This document shows, piece by piece, positions 27,353 through 36,056 of a stretch of 64,000 nucleotides of DNA. Where the stretch lies: positions 1 through 64,000 of the forward strand of contig JAIXWZ010000009.1 of the NCBI GenBank assembly GCA_027491035.1, given 5' to 3'. The notes beneath the pieces were generated by a model. That model was not told the origin of the DNA and did no database searches. It saw nothing but the letters and a program-made list of their open reading frames with translations. The first letter of the stretch is position 1. The number at the start of each line of letters is the position of its first letter. The position numbers were made by a program, and so were the translations under genes. Origin of the DNA: Comamonadaceae bacterium. GTDB lineage: Bacteria > Pseudomonadota > Gammaproteobacteria > Burkholderiales > Burkholderiaceae_C.

Positions 27353-28237
27353 TCAGTCGGCCCGGTACTGGCGATCGAGTTCGTCGAACAGCGGCTTGTT
27401 GACCAACCGCTGGCGCTGCGCGAAGCTGGCCACCAAAGCGCTGTCCTCGTCGAGGCGACCTTTGTCGCGCAGATGGGTCAAGGCATCGGTCATGCCTTTG
27501 AGCGCGCCTTGCAAGGCCGCATTGGCGTAGAGCACCAGGCCAAAGCCCATGTGCGCGAATTCGGCCGTGCTCAGGGCCGGCGTCTTGCCGCCGATGACCA
27601 CGTTGACCAGCTGCGGCACCGCCAGCTCGCTGGCGATGCGGCCCAACTCCTGGGTGCTTTGCGGCGCTTCGACGAAGGTGATGTCGGCGCCGTGTTCGGC
27701 GTAGAGCGCAGCGCGCTCAAGGGCCGCATCGAGCCCCTCAGTGGCCCGTGCATCGGTGCGGGCGATGATGAGCAGATCTTGGCTGGAGCGGGCATCGACG
27801 GCGGCCTTGATCTTGGCCGCGGCTTCTTGCGCGCTGATGACCGACTTGCCCTCGAAGTGGCCGCACTTCTTGGGCATCTGCTGGTCTTCGATCTGGATCG
27901 CATTGGCGCCGGCGCGCTCGAGCGTGCGCACCGTCTGGCGCACATTGAGCGCATTGCCAAAGCCCGTGTCGGCATCGACCACGATGGGCAGGCTCACCGC
28001 GTCGCGGGTGGCGGCGGTGTGGGATGCCAGATCGCCCAGGCCGATGAAGCCCAGGTCGGGCAGGCCGTAGAAGGTGTTGGTGATGCCCGCGCCACTGAGG
28101 TAGACCGCTTCGAAGCCCAACTGTTCGATGAGCCGCGCGCTCAGGGCATTGGCCGCGCCGGCCAGCAGCAGGCCGTTGCGTTGTGCGGCGCGCCGGCGCA
28201 GTCTTTGTCCAGGGCTTTCCTGGGGGCTCGATGTCAT
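27353..28237 (-). CDS. Isocitrate lyase/PEP mutase family protein (oxaloacetate decarboxylase or methylisocitrate lyase-like)
   Basis: VYLSGAGITNTFYGLPDLGFIGLGDL, VVDADTGFGNALNVRQTVRTLERAGANAIQIEDQQMPKKCGHFEGK; the open frame extends further upstream but homology starts at the ATG at 28237. Confidence 0.88.
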   Translation of the reverse strand: MTSSPQESPGQRLRRRAAQRNGLLLAGAANALSARLIEQLGFEAVYLSGAGITNTFYGLPDLGFIGLGDLASHTAATRDAVSLPIVVDADTGFGNALNVRQTVRTLERAGANAIQIEDQQMPKKCGHFEGKSVISAQEAAAKIKAAVDARSSQDLLIIARTDARATEGLDAALERAALYAEHGADITFVEAPQSTQELGRIASELAVPQLVNVVIGGKTPALSTAEFAHMGFGLVLYANAALQGALKGMTDALTHLRDKGRLDEDSALVASFAQRQRLVNKPLFDELDRQYRAD

Positions 28238-28432
28238 ACGGGCTCCTGTCGGTTCGATTCTGCGGGAAAGTCCCAGGGCAGGCAGCAGCCTGAGGCGGTG
28301 CCAGGGGCCTGGTGTTCGCGCAAAATCGGTCGGTTGTGGCGGCCACCAGCCCAGCGCGCAAGATTGTAGGTCGGGCGTGCGGGTGTTGTGGGCTACCGCG
28401 CTTGTCACTGAACCCAAGAAACAGGACCCCCC

Positions 28433-29425
28433 ATGGATCTCAAATCCACCGCAGGCCTCAACCGACGTCAGGCCCTGGCATTGGCTGCAGCTGGCGCCGT
28501 CATCCCGGCGGCGGCGCAGCAGGCCGGCTTTCCGAACAAGACCGTGCGCATCATCGTGCCCTACACCACGGGCGGCTCCAACGACGTGATTGCGCGGCTG
28601 CTGGCGCAGCAGTTGCAGACCCAGTGGGGCCAGCCGGTGGTGGTGGAAAACCGGCCCGGTGCGGCTGGCAACATCGGTTCGGCCGAGGTGGCCAAGGCTG
28701 CGCCCGACGGGCACACCTTGCTGCTGACCAATATCAACATCACCTCGATGAACCCGGCGCTCATCGCCAACATGCCTTTTGACCCGCAGAAGGACTTCGC
28801 GCCGATCTCGCTGCTGGGCACCACCACGCTGGCGCTGGTGGTCCATCCGAGCGTGCCAGCCAACTCGGTGGCCGACCTGATCAACCTGGCCCAAAAAGAG
28901 CCCGGCAAGCTCAACTACGCCTCCAGCGGCAATGGCAGTCCGCAGCACATGTCGGCCGAGATGTTCAAGGCCATGACCCGCACGCAGATCACCCACGTGC
29001 CCTACCGCGGTGCGGCACCGGCTGTCGCCGATGTGGTGGGCGGGCAGGTGCAGGTCACGGTGGGTGTGGTCAACCAGTTGATTGCGCACATTCGCTCGGG
29101 CCGCGTGCGCGCCCTGGGGGTGACCAGCCTCAAGCGCCTGGCGCAGTTGCCCGAGGTGCCCACGCTCGACGAAGCCGGCGTGCGCGGCTACGAAAGCGAG
29201 ATCTGGCTGGGCCTGGCCGCCCCGGGCGCCACGCCCGCGCCCCTGATCGAGCAGATCAACCAGGACGTGCGTCGGGCCATGTCCAACCCCGAGGTGGTTT
29301 CGCGCTTGCAGGGCCAGGGCATCGATGTGCTGCTGAGCACGCCAGCGCAGATGCGCCAGCGCTCGCTCGACGACCTCAGGCGCTGGGGCGACATCATCCG
29401 CAGCGCCGGCATCAAGCTGGACTGA
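28433..29425 (+). CDS. Tripartite tricarboxylate transporter substrate-binding protein (TctC/Bug family)
   Basis: FPNKTVRIIVPYTTGGSNDVIARLLAQQLQTQWGQPVVVENRPGAAGNIGSAEVAKAAPDGHTLL. Confidence 0.95.
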   Translation: MDLKSTAGLNRRQALALAAAGAVIPAAAQQAGFPNKTVRIIVPYTTGGSNDVIARLLAQQLQTQWGQPVVVENRPGAAGNIGSAEVAKAAPDGHTLLLTNINITSMNPALIANMPFDPQKDFAPISLLGTTTLALVVHPSVPANSVADLINLAQKEPGKLNYASSGNGSPQHMSAEMFKAMTRTQITHVPYRGAAPAVADVVGGQVQVTVGVVNQLIAHIRSGRVRALGVTSLKRLAQLPEVPTLDEAGVRGYESEIWLGLAAPGATPAPLIEQINQDVRRAMSNPEVVSRLQGQGIDVLLSTPAQMRQRSLDDLRRWGDIIRSAGIKLD

Positions 29426-29429
29426 TGCC

Positions 29430-31232
29430 GTGAGCCTGACCGATCGAGACGGCGCCGGTGCGCGCCGAGATGTGCCTTTGCCTTCACCGGCCGACTCCGG
29501 CGTCTGGGGCAGCGATGTGGTGGCCGATCTGCTGCGCGCCTTGGGCCTGCCCTATGTGCTGGTCAATCCGGGCGCAAGCTTTCGGGGACTGCATGACAGC
29601 CTGGTCAATCACCTGGGCAACCAGCAGCCGCAGATGCTCATCGTGCTGCACGAAGAGCACGCGGTGGCCATTGCCCATGGCTACACCAAGGTCACCGGAC
29701 AGATGCTGGCGGCCATCTTGCACAGCAATGTGGGGCTGATGCACGGCACCATGGCGATTTTTGACGCCTGGGCCGACCGCGTGCCGGTGTTGGTGCTGGG
29801 GGCCACCGGCCCGGTCGATGCCGCCAAGCGCCGTCCTTGGATCGACTGGTTGCACACCGCGCAGGACCAGGGCGCGCTGGTGCGCCATTACGTCAAGTGG
29901 GACGCCCAACCCGCTTCGCCGGCGGCCGCGCAGGAGGCGATCTTGCGCGCCTGGCGCATCGCCGATACAGCGCCCAAGGGGCCCGTCTACGTGTGTCTTG
30001 ATGCCAGCATGCAGGAGGCACGGCTGCCTGGGCCGCTGCCCTTGCCCGATGTGCAGCGCTTTGCCCCGCCGCGCGGGCCCTTGCCGGCGCTGCAGGATGT
30101 GCAGCAGGCCGGGCAGTGGCTGCGCGCGGCCCAGCGGCCGGTGATTCTGGCCGGTCGCGTCTCGCGCTCGCAGGCGGGCTGGGATGCACGCGTGGCACTG
30201 GCCGAAAAACTCGGCGCGCGCGTGCTCACCGACCTCAAGGTGGGCGCGGCCTTTCCCACCCGCCATCCTTTGCACGCGGGCCCTGCCGGTATTTTTCTGA
30301 CGCCGCCGGCCATCGAGGTGTTGCGCAGCGCCGATGTGGTGCTCTCGCTCGACTGGCTCGACCTGGCCGGCACCTTCAAGCAGGTCTGGGGCAGCGAGCC
30401 GGTGCCCGCGCGCGTGATCTCGGTTTCGATGGACCACCAGCTGCACAACGGCTGGAGCATGGACCACCAGGGCCTGCCGCCGGCCGATGTGTTCATGGCC
30501 TGCGAGTGCGAGCCGGCGGTGGACCAGCTGCTGGCCACCTTGGCCGATATTGAGGCGCCGGCCCAGGGCCTGCTGGCCGAGCGCATCGCGCCTTTGCCGG
30601 CCCCTGGCGATGAGCTGCATGTGGCGGCGCTGGCGGCTGGGCTGCGTTCGCAGCTGCGCCCCCAAGAGGTGTGCCTGCTGCGCTTGCCCCTGAGCTGGGG
30701 CGGCGAGATGTGGGACTTTGACGGCCCAATGGATTTCCTGGGCTATGACGGCGGCGCCGGCATCGGCTCCGGTCCAGGCATGGCCGTCGGCGGTGCGCTG
30801 GCGCTCAAGGGGCAGACCAGGCTGCCAGTGGCCCTGATCGGCGATGGCGACTACCTGATGGGCGTGACGGCGCTGTGGACGGCCGCCCATGCCCGCCTGC
30901 CGCTGCTCATCATCGTGGTCAACAACCGCTCGTTTTTCAATGACGAGCTGCACCAGGAGCGGGTGGCGCGCGAGCGTGGCCGGCCGGTGGAGAACCGCTG
31001 GATCGGTCAGCGCATCGACGACCCGGCGCCCGACCTGGCACAAATGGCGCGGGCCCAGGGCATTGAGGGCATAGGGCCGGTGCGCACCGCCGGCGAACTG
31101 GCCCAGGCGCTGGCCCAGGCGATCGAGCGCGTGCGTGCGGGCCAGGCCGTGGTCATCGACGCCCATGTGCGCCCCGGCTATGTGGCCGCCATGTCCCAGG
31201 GCATGACCCGCAGCCACGGCAGCTCAGGGTGA
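29430..31232 (+). CDS. Thiamine pyrophosphate-dependent enzyme (acetolactate synthase-like)
   Basis: Catalytic-Glu region VLHEEHAVAIAHGYTKVTG; C-terminal ThDP-binding GDGDYLMGVTALWTAAHARLPLLIIVVNNRSF. Confidence 0.9.
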   Translation: MSLTDRDGAGARRDVPLPSPADSGVWGSDVVADLLRALGLPYVLVNPGASFRGLHDSLVNHLGNQQPQMLIVLHEEHAVAIAHGYTKVTGQMLAAILHSNVGLMHGTMAIFDAWADRVPVLVLGATGPVDAAKRRPWIDWLHTAQDQGALVRHYVKWDAQPASPAAAQEAILRAWRIADTAPKGPVYVCLDASMQEARLPGPLPLPDVQRFAPPRGPLPALQDVQQAGQWLRAAQRPVILAGRVSRSQAGWDARVALAEKLGARVLTDLKVGAAFPTRHPLHAGPAGIFLTPPAIEVLRSADVVLSLDWLDLAGTFKQVWGSEPVPARVISVSMDHQLHNGWSMDHQGLPPADVFMACECEPAVDQLLATLADIEAPAQGLLAERIAPLPAPGDELHVAALAAGLRSQLRPQEVCLLRLPLSWGGEMWDFDGPMDFLGYDGGAGIGSGPGMAVGGALALKGQTRLPVALIGDGDYLMGVTALWTAAHARLPLLIIVVNNRSFFNDELHQERVARERGRPVENRWIGQRIDDPAPDLAQMARAQGIEGIGPVRTAGELAQALAQAIERVRAGQAVVIDAHVRPGYVAAMSQGMTRSHGSSG

Positions 31233-31442
31233 ATTCGTGCCCCCAAGGCCTGTAGCGCCCCCAACGTCCGACTGAATTGAGGGGACAAAGCCCCGAACTG
31301 CGGGCCGCCTTAGAATCGCGCTCCCGCAGCCCCAGGACTCCAGCATCCGAGCTAAGGGCGGCGAGCGTGTCAGCAGACCCACACGGAGACCCGGTCCACC
31401 CTCCCTGCCGCTTGCCTGGCGCAGGGCGGTGGACCTTCATGC

Positions 31443-32207
31443 ATGAGCAACGATTACATACTGCAAACGCGCGATCTGACCCGTGAGTTCAAGGGCTTTG
31501 TGGCGGTCGACCGGGTCAACATCCAGGTCAAGCGCGGCTCCATTCACGCGCTGATCGGCCCCAACGGGGCGGGCAAGACGACGGTGTTCAACCTGCTCAC
31601 CAAGTTTTTGGCCGTCACTTCCGGGCAGATTTTTTACAAAGGCCAGGACATCACCCAGGCGCGTGCGGCCGAGGTGGCGCGCGCGGGCATGGTCCGCTCG
31701 TTTCAGATTTCGGCCGTGTTCCCGCACCTGAGCGTGCTCGAGAACGTGCGCATCGGCTTGCAGCGCAAACTGGGCACCAGTTTCCATTTCTGGAAGCCCG
31801 AGTCCAGCCTCTACAGTCTCAACGAGCAGGCCATGGCTCTGCTCGAGCAGGTGGATCTGGCCGACTTTGCACAAACCCAGACCGTGGAGTTGCCCTACGG
31901 CCGCAAACGGGCGCTCGAAATTGCCACCACGCTGGCCCTCGATCCTGAGCTCATGCTGCTCGATGAGCCCACTCAGGGCATGGGCCATGAGGATGTGGGC
32001 CGGGTGGTCGAACTCATCCGCCGGGTGGCGGCCCAGCGCACGGTGTTGATGGTCGAGCACAACATGAATGTGGTGGCCAATCTGTCGGACACCATCACCG
32101 TACTGGCGCGCGGCAGCGTGCTGGCCGAAGGCCCCTATGCGCAGGTCTCCAAAGATCCGCGTGTGCTCGAGGCCTATGTCGGCACCGTCGAGGAGGTCGC
32201 GTCATGA
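31443..32207 (+). CDS. Branched-chain amino-acid-type ABC transporter ATP-binding protein (LivG-like)
   Basis: Walker A GPNGAGKTT, LDEPTQGMG, VEHNMNVV. Confidence 0.93.
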   Translation: MSNDYILQTRDLTREFKGFVAVDRVNIQVKRGSIHALIGPNGAGKTTVFNLLTKFLAVTSGQIFYKGQDITQARAAEVARAGMVRSFQISAVFPHLSVLENVRIGLQRKLGTSFHFWKPESSLYSLNEQAMALLEQVDLADFAQTQTVELPYGRKRALEIATTLALDPELMLLDEPTQGMGHEDVGRVVELIRRVAAQRTVLMVEHNMNVVANLSDTITVLARGSVLAEGPYAQVSKDPRVLEAYVGTVEEVAS

Positions 32208-32908
32208 GCGCGCCGCTGCTCAAGGTCTCGGGGGTTGACGCCTGGTATGGCGAGTCGCACATCCTGCACGGCATCGATTTTGAAGTGCACGAGGGCGAAC
32301 TGGTCACCCTGCTCGGGCGCAACGGTGCGGGCCGCACCACCACCCTCAAGGCCATCTTGGGCCTGACCGGCCGGCGCACCGGCTCCATCGAGATCGCTGG
32401 CGTGCAGACCATTGGCATGCCCACCAATGCGATTGCACGCCTGGGGCTGGGCTATTGCCCCGAAGAGCGCGGTATTTTTTCCTCGCTCAGCTGTGAAGAA
32501 AATCTGATGCTGCCGCCCAAGGTGGGCGAAGGGGGCATGTCGATCGACGAGATCTACACCATGTTCCCCAACCTCAAGGAAAGGCGCAACAGCCAAGGCA
32601 CGCGCCTGTCCGGTGGCGAGCAGCAGATGCTGGCCATGGCGCGCATCCTGCGCTCGGGCGCGCGCATCTTGCTGCTCGACGAGATCACCGAAGGCCTGGC
32701 GCCGGTGATCGTGCAGACCCTGGGCCGGGTGATCCGCACGCTCAAGGACAAGGGCTTGACCATCATCTTGGTCGAGCAGAACTTCCGCTTTGCCGCCCCC
32801 CTGGCCGACCGCCATTACGTCATTGAACACGGCCACATCGTGGCCACCGTTGCCAAGCACGAGCTCGCCAGCAAAACCGAGATGCTGAACGAGTACCTGG
32901 GCGTCTGA
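32204..32908 (+). CDS. Branched-chain amino-acid-type ABC transporter ATP-binding protein (LivF-like), Walker A GRNGAGRT
   Basis: LSGGEQQMLAMARIL signature, LLLDEITEGLAPVIV; ATG overlaps the upstream gene. Confidence 0.93.
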   Translation: MSAPLLKVSGVDAWYGESHILHGIDFEVHEGELVTLLGRNGAGRTTTLKAILGLTGRRTGSIEIAGVQTIGMPTNAIARLGLGYCPEERGIFSSLSCEENLMLPPKVGEGGMSIDEIYTMFPNLKERRNSQGTRLSGGEQQMLAMARILRSGARILLLDEITEGLAPVIVQTLGRVIRTLKDKGLTIILVEQNFRFAAPLADRHYVIEHGHIVATVAKHELASKTEMLNEYLGV

Positions 32909-32934
32909 TGCCCAACCACCAAGAGGAGACCTCC

Positions 32935-34158
32935 ATGAAACGCAAGTTGTTGTCCGTTGCCATTGCCGCCGCTCTGGCTTTTGGCGTTCCCATCACCCAG
33001 GCCCAGCAGGGCAAGCTTTCGGGCGATGTGGTCAAGATCGGTGTGCTCACCGATATGTCGGGCCTGTACGCCGACTACGGCGGCCCGGGCGCCGTGGCCG
33101 CTGCTCGTCTGGCGGTGCAAGATTTCGGCGGCCGGATTTTTGGCCGCAACATCGAGGTGGTCAACGCCGATCACCAAAACAAGCCCGACGTGGCCAAGAA
33201 CATCACCCAGCAGTGGTTCGACCGTGACGGCGTGGACATGACGGTTGAAAACCTGAACTCGGCCGTGGCCTTGACGGTGCAGGCACTGGGCAGGGAAAAG
33301 AACAAGATCACCATCGTCACAGGCGCCGCCACGTCGCGCCTGACCAATGAAGACTGCGCTCCGGCCACGGGCATCCACTACCTGATGGACACGATTGCGC
33401 TGAGCAACGTGGTGGGCAAGGCCATCGTGAAGGACGGCGGCGACAGCTGGTTCTTCCTGACGGCCGACTACGCCTTCGGTCACTCGCTCGAGAAAGACAC
33501 CGGCGATGTGGTGCGGGCGGCAGGCGGCCGAGTGGCCGGCGCGGTGCGTCACCCGCTGGCAACCGGCGACTTTTCCTCCTTCTTGCTGCAAGCGCAGTCT
33601 TCGCGCGCCAAGGTGGTGGGGCTGGCCAATGCGGGCGGCGACACCGTCAACAGCATCAAGGCAGCTGCCGAGTTCGGCCTGACCAAGAACCAGAACCTGG
33701 CGGCCTTGCTGATGCTGGTCACCGATGTGCACGCCTTGGGCCTGAACACCGCGCAGGGCCTGTACCTGACCGAAGGCTGGTACTGGGATCTGAACGCCGA
33801 AACGCGCGCCTGGGCTGACAAGTACAGCAAGGTCATGAACGGCCGCAAGCCCAACTCCAACCATGCTTCGGTCTACTCGGCCACCATGCACTACCTCAAG
33901 GCCATCCAGGCCGCTGGCACTGACGACACCGCAGCGGTGATGGCCAAGATGCGCGAGATGCCGATCAATGACATGTTTGCCAAGGGCGGCGTGCTGCGTC
34001 CGGACGGCCGCATGGTGCACGACATGTACCTGTTCCAGGTCAAGAAGCCCTCGGAGTCCAAGGGCGCTTGGGATTACTTCAACCTCAAGGGCACGATCAA
34101 GGGATCGGACGCCTTCTTGCCCCTGGCGCAAAGCCGCTGCGCCGCTGTGAAGAAGTGA
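32935..34158 (+). CDS. ABC transporter substrate-binding protein (LivK-like)
   Basis: Signal peptide MKRKLLSVAIAAALAFGVPITQAQ then VVKIGVLTDMSGLYADYGGPGAVAAARLAVQDFGG. Confidence 0.93.
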   Translation: MKRKLLSVAIAAALAFGVPITQAQQGKLSGDVVKIGVLTDMSGLYADYGGPGAVAAARLAVQDFGGRIFGRNIEVVNADHQNKPDVAKNITQQWFDRDGVDMTVENLNSAVALTVQALGREKNKITIVTGAATSRLTNEDCAPATGIHYLMDTIALSNVVGKAIVKDGGDSWFFLTADYAFGHSLEKDTGDVVRAAGGRVAGAVRHPLATGDFSSFLLQAQSSRAKVVGLANAGGDTVNSIKAAAEFGLTKNQNLAALLMLVTDVHALGLNTAQGLYLTEGWYWDLNAETRAWADKYSKVMNGRKPNSNHASVYSATMHYLKAIQAAGTDDTAAVMAKMREMPINDMFAKGGVLRPDGRMVHDMYLFQVKKPSESKGAWDYFNLKGTIKGSDAFLPLAQSRCAAVKK

Positions 34159-34235
34159 CCGGTGCTGCCTGATTGAGGCAGCTCTGTGTCGACCGGACGG
34201 ACCGTGCGCGGTCCGTCCTTCTTGATTGCAACACC

Positions 34236-35123
34236 ATGACTGAAATATTTGGCATACCGACCGCGGCCTTGCTCGGCCAGCTGCTGCTGGGCCTGGTCAA
34301 CGGCTCGTTCTATGCGATCTTGTCGCTGGGGCTGGCCGTGATCTTCGGCATGCTCAATATCGTCAATTTTGCGCACGGTGCGCTCTACATGGCCGGTGCT
34401 TTTTTCTCCTGGATGTTGCTCAACTATGCCGGTTTGAATTACTGGTACGCGCTGATCCTGGCGCCTTTGGGCGTGGGCCTCATCGGGGTGTTGATCGAAA
34501 AGACCATGCTGCGCTGGCTGCACCAACTCGACCACCTCTACGGCCTGCTGCTCACCTTCGGCCTGGCCCTCTTGCTCGAGGGCTTGTTTCGCGAGTTTTA
34601 CGGCTCTTCGGGCATGCCCTACGAGCTGCCGGCGGTGTTTCGGGGCGCCTACGACCTGGGCTTCATGATGCTGCCCAAGTACCGCGCCTGGGTGGTGGCG
34701 GTCTCCATCGTGGTGTGCCTGTTCACCTGGTATGTGATTGAAAAGACCAAGCTGGGCGCCTACCTGCGCGCCGGCACCGAGAACCCCAACCTGGTCAAGG
34801 CCTTCGGCATCAACGTGCCGCTGATGGTCACCCTGACTTACGCCTTTGGCGTGGCGCTGGCCGGTTTGGCCGGCGTAATGGCCGCGCCGATCTACCAGGT
34901 CAGCCCGCTGATGGGCTCGAACATCATCATCGTCGTGTTTGCGGTGGTGGTCATCGGGGGCATGGGCTCGATTCTGGGCTCGATCATCACCGGCATTGCG
35001 CTGGGCCTGATCGAGGGTCTGACCAAGGTGTTTTACGCCGAGATTTCCAGCACCGTGGTTTTCATCATCATGGCCATCGTGCTGATGGTGCGGCCGGCAG
35101 GTCTGTTTGGGCGGGAGAAATGA
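34236..35123 (+). CDS. Branched-chain amino-acid-type ABC transporter permease (LivH-like)
   Basis: LLLGLVNGSFYAILSLGLAVIFGMLNIVNFAHGALYM. Confidence 0.94.
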   Translation: MTEIFGIPTAALLGQLLLGLVNGSFYAILSLGLAVIFGMLNIVNFAHGALYMAGAFFSWMLLNYAGLNYWYALILAPLGVGLIGVLIEKTMLRWLHQLDHLYGLLLTFGLALLLEGLFREFYGSSGMPYELPAVFRGAYDLGFMMLPKYRAWVVAVSIVVCLFTWYVIEKTKLGAYLRAGTENPNLVKAFGINVPLMVTLTYAFGVALAGLAGVMAAPIYQVSPLMGSNIIIVVFAVVVIGGMGSILGSIITGIALGLIEGLTKVFYAEISSTVVFIIMAIVLMVRPAGLFGREK

Positions 35124-36043
35124 TGAGCAAGACCCGCATTCTTTACCTGGCCTTGCTGGCGCTTTTGCTGGTGGCGCCCTTTATTGGCTACCCCATCTTC
35201 TTGATGAAGGTGCTGTGCTTCGCCCTGTTTGCCTGCGCCTTCAATCTGTTGATCGGCTTTACCGGCCTGCTGTCGTTTGGCCATGCGATGTTCTTCGGCT
35301 TTGCCGCCTACGTCTCGGCCCATGCGGCCAAGGTCTGGGGCTGGACGCCTGAGTTGGCCATCCTCAGCGGCACGGTGTGCGCCGCCGGCATCGGGCTGGT
35401 CACTGGCTGGCTGGCAGTTCGGCGCCAGGGCATTTACTTTGCCATGGTGACCCTGGCGCTGGCCCAGATGATTTATTTCATCTGCGTGCAAGCGCCCTTC
35501 ACCTATGCGGAAGACGGCATTCAGAGCGTGCCCCGGGGCCAGTTGCTGGGCCTGATCGATCTGGGCAGCGACACCCGGATGTACTACGTGGTCGCCGCCA
35601 TCTTCCTGATGGGTTTTGCCCTGATCTACCGCATCATTCACTCGCCCTTTGGCCAGGTGCTTAAGTCCATTCGTGAAAACGAAGCCCGGGCTCTGTCCTT
35701 GGGCTACAACGTCGACCGCTACAAATTGCTGGCCTTTGTGCTGTCGGGCACGCTGGCAGGTCTGGCCGGCGCCACCAAGGCGATTGCCTTTGGCCTGGCC
35801 ACGCTCACCGATGTGGGCTGGCAGATGTCAGGTGAGGTCGTGCTCATGACGCTGCTCGGCGGTATGGGGACCTTGCTCGGCCCAGTACTCGGTGCGGCCA
35901 TCATCGTGACCATGCAAAACTACCTGGCCAATCTGGGCTCCATGGTGTCCATCATCATGGGCCTGACCTTTGTGGTCTGCGTGTTGCTGTTTCGCCGCGG
36001 CATTGTGGGCGAAATTGCGCACCGCCTGGGCAAGAAGGCCTGA
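35120..36043 (+). CDS. Branched-chain amino-acid-type ABC transporter permease (LivM-like)
   Basis: ACAFNLLIGFTGLLSFGHAMFFGFAAYVSA; overlaps the upstream permease gene. Confidence 0.94.
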   Translation: MMSKTRILYLALLALLLVAPFIGYPIFLMKVLCFALFACAFNLLIGFTGLLSFGHAMFFGFAAYVSAHAAKVWGWTPELAILSGTVCAAGIGLVTGWLAVRRQGIYFAMVTLALAQMIYFICVQAPFTYAEDGIQSVPRGQLLGLIDLGSDTRMYYVVAAIFLMGFALIYRIIHSPFGQVLKSIRENEARALSLGYNVDRYKLLAFVLSGTLAGLAGATKAIAFGLATLTDVGWQMSGEVVLMTLLGGMGTLLGPVLGAAIIVTMQNYLANLGSMVSIIMGLTFVVCVLLFRRGIVGEIAHRLGKKA

Positions 36044-36056
36044 GGGCGGCGCAGGC

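Noticed and set aside
28238-29089. Upstream extension of the PEP-mutase family ORF (27353-29089, 578 aa)
   Set aside because: The extension overlaps the Bug gene on the opposite strand and has no family similarity; the recognisable protein starts at the ATG at 28237.
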